Below the pieces are notes generated by a model. That model had not been told where the DNA came from. It ran no database searches and saw only the letters and a program-made list of their open reading frames with translations. The translations under genes were made by a program, and so were the position numbers. Below are positions 47,804-57,155 of a stretch of 64,000 bases of DNA, one piece after another. The stretch is from a virus. The DNA lies in the IMG/VR virus record IMGVR_UViG_3300011113_000492, positions 59,082-123,081 of that record; one strand, given 5' to 3'. Every line of letters begins with the position of its first letter. The stretch's first letter is position 1.

Positions 47804-48404
47804 TAATACCCCCATTTTTTATACAGAAGAGCAGTTAATGGCTCGACTAAAATTCTTTATAGGCGTTTGTCTTGCACTTACGCTGACAGGAATTGTTTTT
47901 GTTGTGTTATATTCATTGATATTTGTAACTCAACCGCTTAATGCAATCAGTCCAATCGATCAAAAGTTTTTTGAATTAATTGTGCCTATTGCTACATTTT
48001 TAACAGGTACACTGTCTGGTATTATGTTAGCAGGAGGAGATAAAGATGCACAAAAGCAAGCATTAACAGCAGCAAATAAAGGGTGGGATAAACCCCCTAC
48101 ACCTACTGCCCCATCAAGCGGAGGATTTGGAAATGGATCTACAACAAACTTTTCATCAGGCGGCGCTTCAACATTTGGCGCATCTACGGCAGGAGGATTC
48201 GGCACAACCAGTCCAGGTTTTGGTGCAGTTCCCCCAGTTACTAATTCATGGGGATCACAATCCCTGGGAGGCGGAAGCGGCTTTGGAAGCCCATCTGCGG
48301 GCCCAACAAATTTTGGCAGCGGATTCGACAATCAACCAGCATCAATAACTACAACAGCAAGTGGTAAGAAAATAGTACCACAACAAGATTTTCCAGAAAT
48401 TTAA
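47793..48404 (+). CDS. membrane protein with Gly/Ser/Phe-rich tail, holin candidate
   Basis: 203 residues from the GTG at 47793, chosen for the AAGGAG site 6 bases upstream; an in-frame ATG at 47721 would overlap the previous gene widely. Two membrane helices (about residues 18-45 and 60-82, the second ending A-T-F-L-T-G-T-L-S-G-I-M-L-A-G-G). The rest is a flexible Gly/Ser/Phe/Ala tail with F-G repeats. Reminiscent of tail-anchored membrane proteins of T4-like phages; may be the holin or antiholin. Confidence 0.5.
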   Translation: MENNNTPIFYTEEQLMARLKFFIGVCLALTLTGIVFVVLYSLIFVTQPLNAISPIDQKFFELIVPIATFLTGTLSGIMLAGGDKDAQKQALTAANKGWDKPPTPTAPSSGGFGNGSTTNFSSGGASTFGASTAGGFGTTSPGFGAVPPVTNSWGSQSLGGGSGFGSPSAGPTNFGSGFDNQPASITTTASGKKIVPQQDFPEI

Positions 48405-48413
48405 GGAGTTAAC

Positions 48414-48617
48414 ATGAAAAAATTATTAGCACTATTGACCATTGCATTTGCCGGTACAGCATTTGCAGGTGGAGAAATGAAAGAAGTTTGCACAGATAAA
48501 AAAGACAGTAAAGGTAACGTAATCAAGAAAGCAGATGGAACACCTGCTCGAGACTGTAAAAAAATCAAAGTACACAAAAAAGTAGAAGGCGAGAAAGTTC
48601 CAGACGGTAAGAAATAA
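48414..48617 (+). CDS. secreted Lys-rich small protein
   Basis: 67 residues with a signal peptide (M-K-K-L-L-A-L-L-T-I-A-F-A-G-T-A-F-A) and two Cys in a basic mature part. Similar signal peptide and composition to the gene at 19883. Host-like secreted protein with AAGGAG site; unknown role. Confidence 0.65.
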   Translation: MKKLLALLTIAFAGTAFAGGEMKEVCTDKKDSKGNVIKKADGTPARDCKKIKVHKKVEGEKVPDGKK

Positions 48618-48634
48618 TTTATTTTATTTCAACT

Positions 48635-48665
48635 TAAAAAAGGCAGTTGACTACTGCCTTTTTTC
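48635..48665 (+). terminator. terminator whose loop carries the next -35 box
   Basis: AGGCAGT - TGACT - ACTGCCT stem with A- and T-rich flanks. The TTGACT -35 box (48647-48652) covers the last T of the left stem arm and the TGACT loop, with TATAAT 17 bases later (48670-48675). Confidence 0.8.
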
Positions 48666-48682
48666 ACTATATAATTAGATCA

Positions 48683-49510
48683 ATGAGCCATTATGAAACT
48701 CTGGGCATATCGAAAACTGCGGCGGCCGAAGAAATAAAACGTGCATATCGAAAGTTAGCCAGTCAGCATCATCCCGACAAAGGCGGAGACACGGCTAAAT
48801 TTCAACAAGTTGAAGAAGCATATCGTATATTAAGCGATCCTCAAAAAAGAGCTGAATACGATAATTCCCCTCAACAAATGGGGCCAAATCATTTCCATTT
48901 TGATTTCGGAGGAGGAAATTTACATGATATATTTTCTCAGTTTGGGTTTGGGCCCGGTAGTCCGTTTGGGAGACAGCCGCAACCTAGAAGAAATTCTGAC
49001 CTTAGAACTTCTATTAATCTAGGACTTCAAGAAACATTGGTCGATACTCTTAAAGTGTTGAGTATTAAAAATGCCAATAATGATAGACAAAATGTGGACA
49101 TTCGTATCCCACGAGGCATTACTTCGGGCACAACAATAAAATATCCAGGCTTGGGCGATTCCATGTTTCCAAATTTGCCCAGTGGGGATTTATTGGTAAC
49201 AGTTAATGTGTTGCAACATCCTAGTTATCAAGTCAATGGTCTTGATCTTACAACAAACTTGACTATAGATTGTTTTCAAGCTATACTAGGCAGTGAACAA
49301 ACTGTGGTGGGACTAGATGGAAAAACATTTTTAATTAAAACTCCTGCAGGATGTCAACCAAATTTAAAATTAAAAATTTCTGGTGAAGGGCTCTGGGGAT
49401 TTCAAAATGATATTAAAGGACATTTGTTTGTAAAAGTCAATATAACGATTCCCACTAACTTAACAGAAGATCAAAAAAACTTAATTCAAGCTATTGCAAA
49501 TCAACGGTAA
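48683..49510 (+). CDS. DnaJ/CbpA-like co-chaperone
   Basis: 275 residues. J domain with H-P-D at residues 30-32 (H-H-P-D-K-G-G), a Gly/Phe linker (F-G-F-G-P-G-S-P-F-G) and a C-terminal DnaJ substrate-binding beta domain (I-R-I-P-R-G-I-T-S-G-T-T-I). No zinc-finger domain, as in CbpA. It should stimulate host DnaK. ATG lies one base beyond the predicted transcription start, so nearly leaderless. Precedes the ClpA-like gene. Confidence 0.88.
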   Translation: MSHYETLGISKTAAAEEIKRAYRKLASQHHPDKGGDTAKFQQVEEAYRILSDPQKRAEYDNSPQQMGPNHFHFDFGGGNLHDIFSQFGFGPGSPFGRQPQPRRNSDLRTSINLGLQETLVDTLKVLSIKNANNDRQNVDIRIPRGITSGTTIKYPGLGDSMFPNLPSGDLLVTVNVLQHPSYQVNGLDLTTNLTIDCFQAILGSEQTVVGLDGKTFLIKTPAGCQPNLKLKISGEGLWGFQNDIKGHLFVKVNITIPTNLTEDQKNLIQAIANQR

Positions 49511-49513
49511 ATA
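49506..49513 (+). promoter_or_regulatory. late promoter producing leaderless clpA message
   Basis: GGTAAATA overlaps the stop codon of the DnaJ-like gene; 5 bases later comes the ATG at 49519. Confidence 0.6.
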
Positions 49514-49518
49514 TTTTT

Positions 49519-51813
49519 ATGTTACAACCAAATCCTGAAATTGATGTTATTATCCAATCAGCAACTAATACAGCAGCACAAAAAAATCACGAGTACGTGA
49601 CTTTAGAACATTTGCTGTTTGCCATGGTAACACACGAACCATTTGCTAATATTATTGGCAATTTTGGTTGTGATGTTGACAATATGTCTAAAGAAATCGA
49701 ACAATATTTAGATAAGCAAACATATCTTGTTAACAAAGGATATGACATAGTTCCCAAGAAAACACACAGCCTAGAACGTGTTTTTAATCGTGCATTTACG
49801 CAGGTGTTGTTTAGTGGTCGACAACATTTACAAGTAATCGATTTATTCTTGAGTATTAACACTGAAGAAAAAAGTCATGCACGATACTTTATGATTAAAT
49901 TCGGCCTGGACCGAAGTCGTGTTGTGGACTACTGGAATAAAAATTATGTAGATCCTAAAGGTAAAAAGAAAGTAAGGAATGCTGTTGACAACATCCTTGA
50001 AGAATACTGCGATAATCTAAACGAATTGGCAGAAGCAGGAAAGATTGACCCAGTTATCGGCAGGGAAGCAGAGATTGATGAAATATCACATGTGCTGGCT
50101 AAAAGAAATAAAAGTAATGTGTTAATGGTGGGAGATCCTGGCGTTGGTAAAACTGCTATTGCTGAAGGTCTTGCACTTAACATTGTCACCGGAGACGTTC
50201 CAAAATACCTAGCAGATTATACAGTATATAATTTAGATATTGGTAGCTTGTTGGCTGGTAGTAAGTATCGTGGAGAATTTGAAGAGAAACTCAAAGACGT
50301 TATTAAAGCCTTAAATGCTAAAGGTAAATGTATTCTGTTTATCGATGAAGCTCATCAAATGCGAGGCGCAGGTGGCGGATCGCAGAGTAGCGTAGATTTT
50401 GCCAACATGATTAAACCTGCACTGACTAGAGGTCGGATTAAAGTCATTGCTTCAACAACTTGGGAAGAATATACTCAAAGTTTTGAAAAAGATCGCGCAT
50501 TGATGCGCCGCTTTTATAGGCTTACTGTAGAAGAGCCCACCCCAGATGTTGCAAAACAAATTCTTCGAGGTCTTAAAGATCATTTTGAAGAATTTCATAA
50601 TGGCACTATCAGTGAAGAAGCCATTGATGCCGCAGTTGATTTGAGTGTACGATATCAAACAGACAAGAGACTGCCAGACAAGGCCATTGATTTAGTGGAC
50701 ACCGCGGCAGCTAAACTAAAAATTAGCACTCTTGATTTTGTGGTTCGCAAAAGTCACATCATCGATGCTATCAGCAAATTTACAAAAATTCCAGTTGAAC
50801 AATTAGACAACGAAACAGTTAAGAACTTAGAAAGTCTTGAAGATAATATCAGATCTAATTTGTACGGCCAAGATCAGGCTGTAATAGATGTACTAGATAA
50901 AATTTATGTGAGTAGGGCTGGACTTAAAGCCTTGAATAAACCAGTGGGATCTTTCTTATTTTTAGGTCCCACTGGTACAGGTAAAACAGAGTTAGCAAAG
51001 TTGCTGGCTGAAAATCTCGGGATGAAATTATTAAGATATGATATGAGTGAATACCAAGAGCGCCATTCAGTTGCGAAATTGATCGGCGCTCCTCCCGGGT
51101 ACATAGGCTATGACGACGGAAATCTTGGCGGCGGCCTTTTAATCAGTGACGTTGAAAAGAATCCAAACTGCATCATATTGTTTGATGAAATAGAAAAAGC
51201 TCATCCAGACGTCAGTAACCTTTTGCTCAGTCTCATGGATGAAGGGATGATTACTAGTAGTAATGGAAAAAAGGCAGATTGTCGCAATGCTGTGGTCATT
51301 CTGACCAGTAATTTGGGTGCAGCAGACAATGAACGAAACAACATTGGGTTTGGGCGTAGTTTAGAACGCACAGGTGAAGATGATAAAGCTGTAAAAGATT
51401 TCTTTAAACCTGAGTTTAGAAATAGATTAGACGCTATTATTAAGTTTAACAAACTAGAACAAATCAGTATTCGTAAAATTGTAGGTAAGTTTGTACAAGA
51501 AATGAATGACTTGCTCAGTGACAAACATATTAAAGTGATCCTGTCAGAAAAAACAACTGACTATATTATCAGTCAGGGATATGATAGCAAAATGGGAGCC
51601 AGACCATTGGCTCGAAAGATCAATGAATTAATTAAAGTACCTTTGAGTAAAAAAATTCTATTTGATAATATTAATAATTGCACAGTACACGTAGACTTCA
51701 ATGATAAAATTGAATTTGATATTAAAGAAAAACAATTTGTAGTTTATCCTACAAATAATGTAATTGACGAAAATGGCTATGTTATCTTGGACCAAATTAA
51801 ATCCAACTGTTAA
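49519..51813 (+). CDS. clpA: ClpA-like AAA+ unfoldase
   Basis: 764 residues, the size of E. coli ClpA (758). N-domain with Y-V-T-L-E-H-L-L-F-A; first ATPase G-D-P-G-V-G-K-T and L-F-I-D-E-A-H; second ATPase G-P-T-G-T-G-K-T-E and L-F-D-E-I-E-K-A-H-P-D. No ClpB middle coiled coil. It has I-G-F (about residues 609-611) where ClpA carries its ClpP-docking I-G-L/F tripeptide, so it may feed host ClpP. ClpA is a main unfoldase for ssrA-tagged proteins, and this phage also encodes tmRNA. Late leaderless promoter. Confidence 0.9.
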   Translation: MLQPNPEIDVIIQSATNTAAQKNHEYVTLEHLLFAMVTHEPFANIIGNFGCDVDNMSKEIEQYLDKQTYLVNKGYDIVPKKTHSLERVFNRAFTQVLFSGRQHLQVIDLFLSINTEEKSHARYFMIKFGLDRSRVVDYWNKNYVDPKGKKKVRNAVDNILEEYCDNLNELAEAGKIDPVIGREAEIDEISHVLAKRNKSNVLMVGDPGVGKTAIAEGLALNIVTGDVPKYLADYTVYNLDIGSLLAGSKYRGEFEEKLKDVIKALNAKGKCILFIDEAHQMRGAGGGSQSSVDFANMIKPALTRGRIKVIASTTWEEYTQSFEKDRALMRRFYRLTVEEPTPDVAKQILRGLKDHFEEFHNGTISEEAIDAAVDLSVRYQTDKRLPDKAIDLVDTAAAKLKISTLDFVVRKSHIIDAISKFTKIPVEQLDNETVKNLESLEDNIRSNLYGQDQAVIDVLDKIYVSRAGLKALNKPVGSFLFLGPTGTGKTELAKLLAENLGMKLLRYDMSEYQERHSVAKLIGAPPGYIGYDDGNLGGGLLISDVEKNPNCIILFDEIEKAHPDVSNLLLSLMDEGMITSSNGKKADCRNAVVILTSNLGAADNERNNIGFGRSLERTGEDDKAVKDFFKPEFRNRLDAIIKFNKLEQISIRKIVGKFVQEMNDLLSDKHIKVILSEKTTDYIISQGYDSKMGARPLARKINELIKVPLSKKILFDNINNCTVHVDFNDKIEFDIKEKQFVVYPTNNVIDENGYVILDQIKSNC

Positions 51814-52501
51814 GCAAATATCAACAAAGAAAAAATTCTTTGGAAAATATTTGTTTAAAGTTAATGTGTGGTGTCCTGCTGCAAGAATTATAGTAGATCA
51901 AAGCGGTAACAATGTAGACGAACTATTAGAGCAAAGAATAAATGCAATGGATTGGCGTTATCGAAATTATGGGGGTAGTTGGGATGCTGCAAGAAATGCT
52001 CAAATCAAGCAACATGCCGACGTTAAACAATTACAAAATTTTATAGATATTAAACATCAATTCAAAGATCAAATAAAAATTCGAGTCGAAGAACCTCATA
52101 TTTCTGTGTACAGCAACGACGAAGCGTTTCTTTATAGTTTAGTATCTAAGGTGTTGCCTGACAGAATACTAGAAGTTCATGCACCTTCTTCCAAAGCAGC
52201 AGAAGATGCCCTAAATGACGGCAACGTTATCACTAAACGAATTTCTGATTATAATTATAAGGTGGTGCTTAAAGAAAGAATGTTGGCTGATTCTTCATTG
52301 AAAGAAAACGTCAAAGATTATCTATATAATTTGAATGAAGAAGTAAAGATGACTAAATCGTTAACGAAAAATCTAAGCAGCAAATACAGTTATTTTTTAG
52401 GCGGATACTTTTATTGTAAAGATATTAACATTACCACTTTTTTAACGTTAATGTGCCCAGATTTAATTTCCGGAATTTTTAAACTCACTACAGTGGATTA
52501 A
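51764..52501 (+). CDS. phage protein, unknown
   Basis: 245 residues; starts at 51764 or better 51779, overlapping the ClpA end by up to 50 bases. Mixed alpha/beta, with W-R-Y-R-N-Y-G-G-S-W and R-V-E-E-P-H-I-S-V-Y segments. No domain recognised; coupling to ClpA hints at an adaptor role, without other evidence. Confidence 0.5.
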   Translation: MTKMAMLSWTKLNPTVKQISTKKKFFGKYLFKVNVWCPAARIIVDQSGNNVDELLEQRINAMDWRYRNYGGSWDAARNAQIKQHADVKQLQNFIDIKHQFKDQIKIRVEEPHISVYSNDEAFLYSLVSKVLPDRILEVHAPSSKAAEDALNDGNVITKRISDYNYKVVLKERMLADSSLKENVKDYLYNLNEEVKMTKSLTKNLSSKYSYFLGGYFYCKDINITTFLTLMCPDLISGIFKLTTVD

Positions 52502-52531
52502 TAAATATTTGTGTATTTCAAGGAGCCATGC

Positions 52532-52699
52532 ATGGCCAAGATTATCGAAGATATTATTGTAATTAAATTTTCAAAAATTGTTCCAGAAAAGGAACAGGAT
52601 CCCACACCAGCAGTAACCAACGATCATGTTACTGCTTTAATACAAGTTGCACAAGAATTAGTCGGCGAAGGCGTGGTTGTCGAAGTCGAAAGAGCTTAA
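52532..52699 (+). CDS. small protein, unknown
   Basis: 55 residues from the ATG at 52532 after AGGAGCC. Strand-helix-strand layout (I-I-V-I-K-F, V-V-V-E-V-E). A late-type AATAAATA (52500-52507) lies upstream. No function recognised. Confidence 0.6.
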   Translation: MAKIIEDIIVIKFSKIVPEKEQDPTPAVTNDHVTALIQVAQELVGEGVVVEVERA

Positions 52700-52722
52700 T
52701 CTAACCTAATAGAAAGAAATCA

Positions 52723-53652
52723 ATGAGCGATAGCAAAAAACCAATTGACGCAAAGTTAATTCAACCCAAATCAACATCTACTCCTGTTCCCAAATTAACA
52801 AAACCAATTATGCCTGTGCCCGGAGCACCACAGACCGCAGTGGCGGCACCACAAGGTCAACAATTTGATTTTACAAAAGTTCACGTGCATTTTGCTGTAC
52901 CCTGCTACGGTGGAATGGTCAGCGAACCCACTATGACCAGCTTCTTGCGATTTACCCTAATGGCTAGCAAAGTTGGTCTGAACTGGAGTTTAGACACCAT
53001 GGTTAACGAATCTTTGGTCACAAGGGCTCGTAACAATTTATGTGCTAAAATGATGACTAATGCCGCTGCAACTCATTTTATGTTCATTGATGCAGATATT
53101 CGTTTCGAACCCGAATCCATTTTTGGTATGATCGCTGCTGACAAAGATGTTATTGGAGGTCTGTATCCTAAGAAAAGTTTGCCCATTGACTATGTTATTA
53201 ATTTGAAGAACGGTGGACGTATCGAAGGACCGATCTTCCAAGTAGACACACAGGGTACAGGATTCTTGTTGTTTAAAAAACATGTATACGAAAAATTAAT
53301 TGTTGCTCATCCAGAGTGCAAATATGTGGACGATATCGGATTAGGCAAACAGTTTGAACCGTTCATGTACAGTATCTTTGATACAGTGATCGACGAACGA
53401 GGTCATTACCTCAGCGAAGACTGGACGTTCTGCCGTCGTTGGCAAGCAATGGGCGGAGATATTTGGGCCGATAGCCGAGTATTATTGAATCACATTGGAC
53501 ACTACGAATTCAAAGGAGATCTTGCAGCCTTGGAACGAAAAGGACTTAAGCGAGTAGATGTTAACAGCCCCGAAGGCAAAGCAGCAGTAGAAGCTCAGAT
53601 GAAAGCTGCACAAGAAGCTCAGGGAAAACAACATGAATCAAATCCAGCCTGA
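52723..53652 (+). CDS. GT-A fold glycosyltransferase
   Basis: 309 residues. A Pro/Ala-rich head (1-45) precedes a GT-A fold: V-H-F-A-V-P-C-Y-G-G, R-A-R-N-N-L-C, F-I-D-A-D-I (DxD metal site, about residue 125) and D-W-T-F-C-R-R-W. Such phage enzymes may glycosylate DNA, virion proteins or host surface sugars; target unknown. The end overlaps the next gene by 20 bases. Confidence 0.8.
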   Translation: MSDSKKPIDAKLIQPKSTSTPVPKLTKPIMPVPGAPQTAVAAPQGQQFDFTKVHVHFAVPCYGGMVSEPTMTSFLRFTLMASKVGLNWSLDTMVNESLVTRARNNLCAKMMTNAAATHFMFIDADIRFEPESIFGMIAADKDVIGGLYPKKSLPIDYVINLKNGGRIEGPIFQVDTQGTGFLLFKKHVYEKLIVAHPECKYVDDIGLGKQFEPFMYSIFDTVIDERGHYLSEDWTFCRRWQAMGGDIWADSRVLLNHIGHYEFKGDLAALERKGLKRVDVNSPEGKAAVEAQMKAAQEAQGKQHESNPA

Positions 53653-54127
53653 TTTAGAAAGTTTAAAATTTAAAATAGGCTTAAGCGGAACATACTGGGG
53701 GAAAAAGCCCCAGTATTCCGTTTTATTAAACAAAATTAAATTACATTCTAGTGAAATAACTGAACCCAGTGATCAAGTTTTCTACATAGAATTTCAGGCT
53801 GATTGCACTGAAAACTCTGATAATATCTTAGAAATCAGACTAGAAAATAAAGAAGATTCAGACACTGTCCAAAATTCAGAAAGAACTGAAATTCTTAAAG
53901 ACATGCTATTGAATATACATAGCATAGAAATAGACGAAATTAGTATGGATCAATTAATATGGTCAAAAAGTCAATTTTTGCCCGATGATTCTAGTAGACC
54001 TATCTTAGATAACTGTGTTAATTTAGGTTGGAATGGTGCTTATACATTTAAATTTACCAGCCCTTTTTATCTATGGTTATTAGAATCTGAATGGTGCCCT
54101 TTAGAAGGCACCATTGACGGTGTGTAA
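53633..54127 (+). CDS. phage protein, unknown, with internal hairpin
   Basis: 164 residues. L-S-G-T-Y-W-G-K-K-P-Q-Y-S-V near residues 17-30 resembles carbohydrate-binding beta-sandwich proteins found with glycosyltransferases. Its first 90 bases contain a strong terminator-like hairpin (53685-53720). A second 8-bp hairpin lies near its end (54091-54114). Confidence 0.55.
   Translation: MNQIQPDLESLKFKIGLSGTYWGKKPQYSVLLNKIKLHSSEITEPSDQVFYIEFQADCTENSDNILEIRLENKEDSDTVQNSERTEILKDMLLNIHSIEIDEISMDQLIWSKSQFLPDDSSRPILDNCVNLGWNGAYTFKFTSPFYLWLLESEWCPLEGTIDGV
53685..53727 (+). terminator. intragenic terminator-like hairpin
   Basis: CGGAA (CA bulge) TACTGGGG pairs with CCCCAGTATTCCG over 13 bp, followed by TTTTATT. 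It lies just after the glycosyltransferase stop and inside the next coding region; it could cap glycosyltransferase messages or attenuate the downstream gene. Confidence 0.65.
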
Positions 54128-54156
54128 TTTCAAAAAACAATCAATACATCCAAATC

Positions 54157-54164
54157 AATAAATA
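54157..54164 (+). promoter_or_regulatory. late-promoter-like element
   Basis: AATAAATA with predicted start near 54170, 18 bases before the large modular gene. Confidence 0.5.
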
Positions 54165-54187
54165 CTACATTAACTAATAATGTAAGT

Positions 54188-56851
54188 ATGTACGCTCACG
54201 AATTATACGAACAAAATAAACCCAGAGTTGTTGTAACATATCCTGGAAGATTTCAGCCTTTTCACCAAGGACACGCCGGTGTTTTTGCACAATTACAAAA
54301 GAAATTTGGAAGGGACAGTGTTTATATTCTAACTAGCAACGACACTAGTTCAGCAAAAAGTCCGTTTAATTTCTCAGACAAATATCAGCTAATGACCGCA
54401 GCTGGAGTGCCGGGAGATAAAATAATCGAAACTAATCAGATGTACAAGTTACCTGATTCCATTGATGCTGCTAACACTATATTCATAACTGCGGTGGGCG
54501 CACCAGATGCTGATAGATTAAATCCCGACACATATACTAAAAGAGATCAAAAAGACAAAGAAGGCAATATTACTAAGCCTGCAGGCAGTCCCAGTTACTA
54601 TAAAACTTGGGGAGGGGCCGAAACACCAGTGACCGCAGATCAGCACGGTTATGTTATTATTATTCCAGAAATACACAAAGAAGTAACTATTAAAGGTCAA
54701 AAATATGATGTAAGTCACGGTACAGAATGTCGTAACTTATGGAATTCTATTAGAAATGATGCTAAGGCTAGAACAGAGTTTCTGACTCAGATGTATGCTA
54801 GACCCAGTCAAGAACTAGCTGCTATCTTTGATAAGATACCTCAGACTACCTCAGAAGACGTCAGTGCTGACAATCAAACCAGTACCAGTCCTATTCATGG
54901 AGGACAAGTAACGCAAGGCGTGGCGGAAAGTGACCATCAATCTAGTTCTAAAACTGGCATTTATCAGACTGATGTTCTCGGAGCAAAAGCTTATCATAGT
55001 AAATGTTTAGAAAAAGGCTGCGACTGGGAATCTCGCAGATATGATCGTATCAAACAGGCACAAGACGCTGCTAAAAAACACGCTCAAACACACATCAAGT
55101 CAGGTGTGGCGGAAGGTGATCTACAAGAAATACAACGAACCAAAGGTGACAAAGAAGGACTAAGCACCAAAGGTCAGAACTGGGGCAAAGAAACTTTAGC
55201 AAAGATCAAGATGCTGCCAGGTAGTCAAAGGTTTGGTTATACTGCAAGTGATGCCGGACGTGCCGCCTCTTTCTTGACAGGTGCTGATACTATCATTGAA
55301 CTATTTGATGTAAAACATCCACAAGACGGTTTGAGAAAAGCAGGCTTTTTGTCATTGCGTTCAGCTCCGTGGTTCCCTATCAAAAACAGCTATCAAGTCG
55401 CCAACGTTGGATTAGACAGTGAATATCGCGGCACAGGCTTAGGACAAAGTCTCTACGGTATAGCAATGAAATTGTTGGGCATGACCATTGTGGCAGATGA
55501 TACACAAACCCCACAGGCTCGTAGTTCATGGCTTAGACTGTCACAGGTGCCAGGGGTAGCAATCAATGGCTACACATCTGTGTTTTCCGAAGACTGGGCA
55601 TTGAGAAACAATCGTAATGAAATCTATGACGACAGTGCCAAACGACTTATCAGTGCGCTATTGAAGGCAAGTGGACAAGAGATTGGCAAAAACTCAACAT
55701 TTGTATATGTAAGTTTCCCAGTGGGTGCCAACGCTGACCAAAATGAATTACAGGCTCTACAAAAAGGCATTACTATTTACAGTGCTCGACATCCCGAAGA
55801 TGGTGGTACTCAAAATGGGTTGTACGCTAGATGGAGTGGCCAAGTTAAGGAGCAAGGTCTGGCAGAAGATGCTGCCGGAGTTGGTGTTGTAGCTAAAAAC
55901 AAAAAGATGGCACGTGACCCAAGATACAGTATGAGTATTACTAAGGACGTAAAACCGTCGACTCCTAAAAATATGTTGCGAGCTTTTAGATTGTCTGAAG
56001 ATTCGGCAGTCAGTGAAGAGCAGATTATGAATATGGTAAAAAGTTTCTTACCATTGGCCATGAAAGAACTTAATCTAGAAAAGCTGCCAAAAATTGTTAT
56101 AAAGAAACATATCGAAACACACGATGGACAGGCTACCTTTGGCCGTTTTGTCAATGAAGAAGAAAAAATATATCTTGGCATTGCCGATAGGCACCCTGTG
56201 GATATACTGAGAACACTGGCGCACGAACTGGTACACTTCAAACAACACGAGCAAGGCAGAATGGAGCCTGACTCAGGCGACACTGGTAGCCCCATTGAAA
56301 ATGAAGCCAATGCTGTTGCTGGTGTGCTGATGCGGTATTTTAATAAAAAATATCCCAACGCAGTCAAGTCTTCAGCAGTATCCTTAGATGAAAGTCTTTT
56401 TGAGCGATATCAGCAGTTCAAAGAAAACGGCGATGAAGCAGACGAAATTAAAAAACAAAAAAATCTAATACCTTTTCCCAAAGGCACAGTCAAAGTAGAT
56501 GTCAGTGATGTCTACGATTGGTATAAAATAGGGCAGGAAATCAGCGACCTAGACGATGCTGATCCCGCAGACTTTGGCAAAGGTCCCCCACAAACAGTTA
56601 TGGCATTTGGCAGCGAACCCGAAGAACATCGATATCTAAAAGATCTAAAAAGATTGGGCTTAAAAACGCATGACATAGATGAAAACTTTGCTGATGGTCG
56701 CAATCCCCAGGACAAAGGCGACAGTAAAAGATACAATGTACCAACTAAAGGTAAAATATCTACTCTGAGAAAGATTGCTAAACAAGGCGGCCGTCGAGGA
56801 CAATTAGCCCATTGGATGGCCAATATGCGTAGTGGTAAAAACAAAAAATGA
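54188..56851 (+). CDS. modular polyprotein: nucleotidyltransferase, zinc module, acetyltransferase-like, metallopeptidase
   Basis: 887 residues. Residues 1-8 (M-Y-A-H-E-L-Y-E) look like a capsid-targeting peptide. Module 1 (about 12-215): nucleotidyltransferase with Y-P-G-R-F-Q-P-F-H-Q-G-H. Then junction G-V-A-E-S (54917), a small Cys/His module (about 256-305), junction G-V-A-E-G (55103) and a GNAT-like module (V-A-N-V-G-L-D-S-E-Y-R-G-T-G-L-G, about 410-430). Junction G-L-A-E-D (55856) precedes a zinc peptidase with L-A-H-E-L-V-H-F-K-Q-H (HExxH, about residue 680). The basic end, H-W-M-A-N-M-R-S-G, recurs in T4-like phage virion proteins. Inference: packaged and cut into separate enzymes. 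Confidence 0.7.
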   Translation: MYAHELYEQNKPRVVVTYPGRFQPFHQGHAGVFAQLQKKFGRDSVYILTSNDTSSAKSPFNFSDKYQLMTAAGVPGDKIIETNQMYKLPDSIDAANTIFITAVGAPDADRLNPDTYTKRDQKDKEGNITKPAGSPSYYKTWGGAETPVTADQHGYVIIIPEIHKEVTIKGQKYDVSHGTECRNLWNSIRNDAKARTEFLTQMYARPSQELAAIFDKIPQTTSEDVSADNQTSTSPIHGGQVTQGVAESDHQSSSKTGIYQTDVLGAKAYHSKCLEKGCDWESRRYDRIKQAQDAAKKHAQTHIKSGVAEGDLQEIQRTKGDKEGLSTKGQNWGKETLAKIKMLPGSQRFGYTASDAGRAASFLTGADTIIELFDVKHPQDGLRKAGFLSLRSAPWFPIKNSYQVANVGLDSEYRGTGLGQSLYGIAMKLLGMTIVADDTQTPQARSSWLRLSQVPGVAINGYTSVFSEDWALRNNRNEIYDDSAKRLISALLKASGQEIGKNSTFVYVSFPVGANADQNELQALQKGITIYSARHPEDGGTQNGLYARWSGQVKEQGLAEDAAGVGVVAKNKKMARDPRYSMSITKDVKPSTPKNMLRAFRLSEDSAVSEEQIMNMVKSFLPLAMKELNLEKLPKIVIKKHIETHDGQATFGRFVNEEEKIYLGIADRHPVDILRTLAHELVHFKQHEQGRMEPDSGDTGSPIENEANAVAGVLMRYFNKKYPNAVKSSAVSLDESLFERYQQFKENGDEADEIKKQKNLIPFPKGTVKVDVSDVYDWYKIGQEISDLDDADPADFGKGPPQTVMAFGSEPEEHRYLKDLKRLGLKTHDIDENFADGRNPQDKGDSKRYNVPTKGKISTLRKIAKQGGRRGQLAHWMANMRSGKNKK

Positions 56852-57126
56852 GACAAATTGAACTGACCTGCGAAGTACGCTGCTTGGATGAAGCAGAAAA
56901 TCAATCATATCGACTATACATCGACGATAATTTAATAACCGAAAGAACGTGGATTTGGCCGTGGCATTTTCGTATAAAAGAACATGTATATCTAGATATA
57001 GAGCCCGGCGAACATACAATAAGAGTAGAACCAGTAGACAAAAAGTTTACTAAATTTTATGTAAATGCCCTGCATTTAGATGGTTACCCCACTGGCAAAG
57101 TCAGCGGAGTATTTAAAGCTATCTAA
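56848..57126 (+). CDS. small beta-sandwich protein, unknown
   Basis: 92 residues, ATG overlapping the previous stop by 4 bases. Strand pattern with Y-R-L-Y-I-D-D-N-L-I-T-E-R and I-E-P-G-E-H-T-I-R-V. Seen as a compact beta protein in phage structural regions; no function known. Confidence 0.6.
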   Translation: MRQIELTCEVRCLDEAENQSYRLYIDDNLITERTWIWPWHFRIKEHVYLDIEPGEHTIRVEPVDKKFTKFYVNALHLDGYPTGKVSGVFKAI

Positions 57127-57155
57127 TAAATATAGTAATATTACGGATTAAAACT

